Source of the DNA: Burkholderia anthina
GTDB taxonomy: Bacteria > Pseudomonadota > Gammaproteobacteria > Burkholderiales > Burkholderiaceae
Direction: 5' to 3'
DNA: 64,000 bases
Assembly: GCF_902498995.1 (NCBI RefSeq)
Contig: NZ_CABVLY010000034.1
Coordinates: forward strand, 1-64,000
The position numbers and the translations under genes are program-made. How positions within the stretch are numbered: the stretch's first letter is position 1; each line of letters begins with the position of its first letter. Below, in pieces: positions 62,612 to 64,000 of the stretch. The notes beneath the pieces were generated by a model. It was given only the letters and a program-made list of their open reading frames with translations. It was not told the origin of the DNA and made no database searches.

Positions 62612-63505
62612 TTACTGCTTCGTGAAGCGGATCACCGCCGTGTCGACACCTGCATCGGACAGGCGCTGACGGGCCGAGTTCATATCCTCGAATTTCGAGA
62701 ACGGGCCGACGCGCACGCGGAAATACGTCACGCCGCTGACATCGCGCTTCGACACCTTCGACTCGAAACCCTGGAAGCCCAGGCGCGCGCGCTGCTGCTC
62801 GGCGTCGCCTTCCGTTTTATACGCGCCGACCTGCAGGAAGTAGCCGGTGTTCGCGTCGGCCGCGGTCGGCGGCTTCGCTGCGGCGGCGGCCGTCGTGGAC
62901 GACGTCGGCTTCGCCGTGTTGGCGGCTTGCTGCTGTTTCTGCGCGGCGGCCTGTTGCGCCTGCTTCTGCGCCGCGAAGCGCGCGAGATCGTCCTCGCCGC
63001 CTTGCTGCTGCTGTTGCTGCGCCTGCTGCGTCTTCTTCGGCGGCGGCGTGTTGTCGGCCGGCTTCGGCGCGACGGCGACGCCGTTACCCGACGATGCATT
63101 GTTCGACGCGCTCGTGCCGCTCGTGCTGTTCGAGCCGCTGGAGCCGTTCGCGTTGCCCGACGGCGGCACTTCGACGATCTGCGGTTCGGGCAGCAGGCCG
63201 CCCTGGGTCTGGTTCGCGGCCTGGCCGGGCGCGGTGTTCGGCGGCGCGGGCTGCGCGGCCTGCGGCACCGGCTGGCCGGGCGTTTTGCCCTGCAGTGCGC
63301 GGTTCGGGTCGAACTGCTGCGGCTGGCTCGCGCCGTTGTCGGCCGGCGGCGGCGCGACCTTCGACACGAACGGCGACGGCGAACGCGTGATATAGAGCGC
63401 CACGACCACTGCGATTGCGAGGCCGACGATCAGGCCCAGCACGATTCCAAGAAATGTCCCTCCGGCTTGTTTCGATTGCTTCGAAGTGCGGCGTGGTTGT
63501 GCCAT
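62612..63505 (-). CDS. SPOR-domain membrane protein
   Basis: A 297-residue inner-membrane protein with a short cytoplasmic N-terminus (MAQPRRTSKQSKQAGG), one membrane segment (FLGIVLGLIVGLAIAVVVAL), a long Pro/Gln/Ala-rich periplasmic linker, and a C-terminal SPOR domain (YFLQVGAYKTEGDAEQQRAR; VRVGPFSKFEDMNSARQRL) that binds denuded glycan strands at the septum. The architecture is that of FtsN. The ATG at 63505 has AGGTGA upstream; a TTG six codons earlier is less likely. It follows argS by 78 bp. Confidence 0.92.
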   Translation of the reverse strand: MAQPRRTSKQSKQAGGTFLGIVLGLIVGLAIAVVVALYITRSPSPFVSKVAPPPADNGASQPQQFDPNRALQGKTPGQPVPQAAQPAPPNTAPGQAANQTQGGLLPEPQIVEVPPSGNANGSSGSNSTSGTSASNNASSGNGVAVAPKPADNTPPPKKTQQAQQQQQQGGEDDLARFAAQKQAQQAAAQKQQQAANTAKPTSSTTAAAAAKPPTAADANTGYFLQVGAYKTEGDAEQQRARLGFQGFESKVSKRDVSGVTYFRVRVGPFSKFEDMNSARQRLSDAGVDTAVIRFTKQ

Positions 63506-63583
63506 TGCTTGAGTCACCTGCAAAAAGAATCGTGAAAAGGCCGCAGCGGCGCTGCCGCGGCCATTCGCTGCCCGTTTCGGGCT

Positions 63584-64000
63584 TTACATCTTGGCGGGCG
63601 CGGACACGCCGAGCACCGCCAGACCATTCTCGAGCACCTGCCGGGTCGCGGCGAGGAGCGCTGCGCGCGCATTGCGCGGCGCTTCGTCGTCGACCAGCAC
63701 GCGCTCCGCATTGTAGAACGAGTGGAATTCGCCAGCGAGATCGCGCAGATAGAACGCGACGGCGTGCGGTGCCAGTTCGTTCGCCGCGTGCGTGAGCATG
63801 TCCGGATATTCGGCGAGCTTCTGCATCAGCGACACGGCCTGCGGGCTCGTGAGCTGCGACAGGTCGGCGCCCGGCAACTGCGAGGCGTCGACGTTGTAGC
63901 GCGACTTCAGTTCGTTGAGCACCGAGCAGATCCGCGCATGCGCGTACTGGACGTAGTAGACCGGGTTTTCGTCGTTCTGTTTCAGCGCGAGGTCGATGTC
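63584..64000 (-). CDS. argS: Arginyl-tRNA synthetase, C-terminal part, cut by window edge
   Basis: The last 138 codons of ArgRS. The visible part includes NPVYYVQYAHARICSVLNEL at the edge of the catalytic domain and the DALR-type anticodon-binding domain (LTSPQAVSLMQKLAEYPDML; FYLRDLAGEFHSFYNAERVL; RQVLENGLAVLGVSAPAKM). The ending is normal and intact. The start and the HIGH region are beyond base 64000. Confidence 0.96.
   Translation of the reverse strand, partial: DIDLALKQNDENPVYYVQYAHARICSVLNELKSRYNVDASQLPGADLSQLTSPQAVSLMQKLAEYPDMLTHAANELAPHAVAFYLRDLAGEFHSFYNAERVLVDDEAPRNARAALLAATRQVLENGLAVLGVSAPAKM

Overview
The window is very GC-rich throughout, with densely packed genes on both strands and many 4-bp ATGA start/stop overlaps. 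Gene content points to chromosome 1 of a Burkholderia, most likely of the cepacia complex: a KirBac1.1-type potassium channel, a bioAFDB operon, a fused indolepyruvate:ferredoxin oxidoreductase, aceK, a Tat-exported phospholipase C, a Burkholderia-type porin and several LysR regulators. No rRNA, tRNA, prophage, insertion sequence or CRISPR array was seen. Species is an inference from gene content, not a database match.

Layout. 1-5.3 kb: end of an SDR gene, a MidA-type methyltransferase, a DUF2905 protein, then a LacI regulator / AGE-family sugar isomerase / PfkB kinase operon that reads as a mannose-to-fructose-6-phosphate route. 5.6-16 kb: an EAL-CBS-GGDEF protein, an SBF-like transporter, a porin, LysR and Lrp regulators, a nitronate monooxygenase, a haloacetate dehalogenase with a complete catalytic set, and an EamA exporter. 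16-24 kb: a run of minus-strand metabolic genes (DUF1289, YbaK, HMG-CoA lyase, GhrA, VOC protein), a small hydrolase, phospholipase C with a lipoprotein, and a LysR/GST divergent pair. 24.7-35.4 kb: a Fur-controlled TonB receptor, MFS/LysR, a VapBC-type toxin-antitoxin pair, a DapA-like aldolase, a sulfate-binding protein, KirBac, a GST and a hexapeptide acetyltransferase.

35.4-37.2 kb is a 1.8-kb stretch with no convincing gene. Most of it is an array of about 15 copies of a bipartite element (TGTGGA-type box, about 24 bp, then a 22-bp box) at a period near 88-90 bp, with a central block of four copies inverted. This is the most unusual feature of the window and I do not recognise it.

37-49.4 kb: fused Ior, a CPA1 antiporter, an EAL protein, cutC, and the biotin operon bioA-bioF-bioD-bioB, in which bioF has a 36-residue N-terminal extension encoded by a palindromic repeat. 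49.9-64 kb: an exported hydrolase, YchJ, an SDR, carbonic anhydrase, aceK, an MBL hydrolase, a SWIM-domain protein, a peptide-binding protein, a 93-bp triple repeat, then SDR, dsbA, a SPOR-domain protein and the 3' part of argS.
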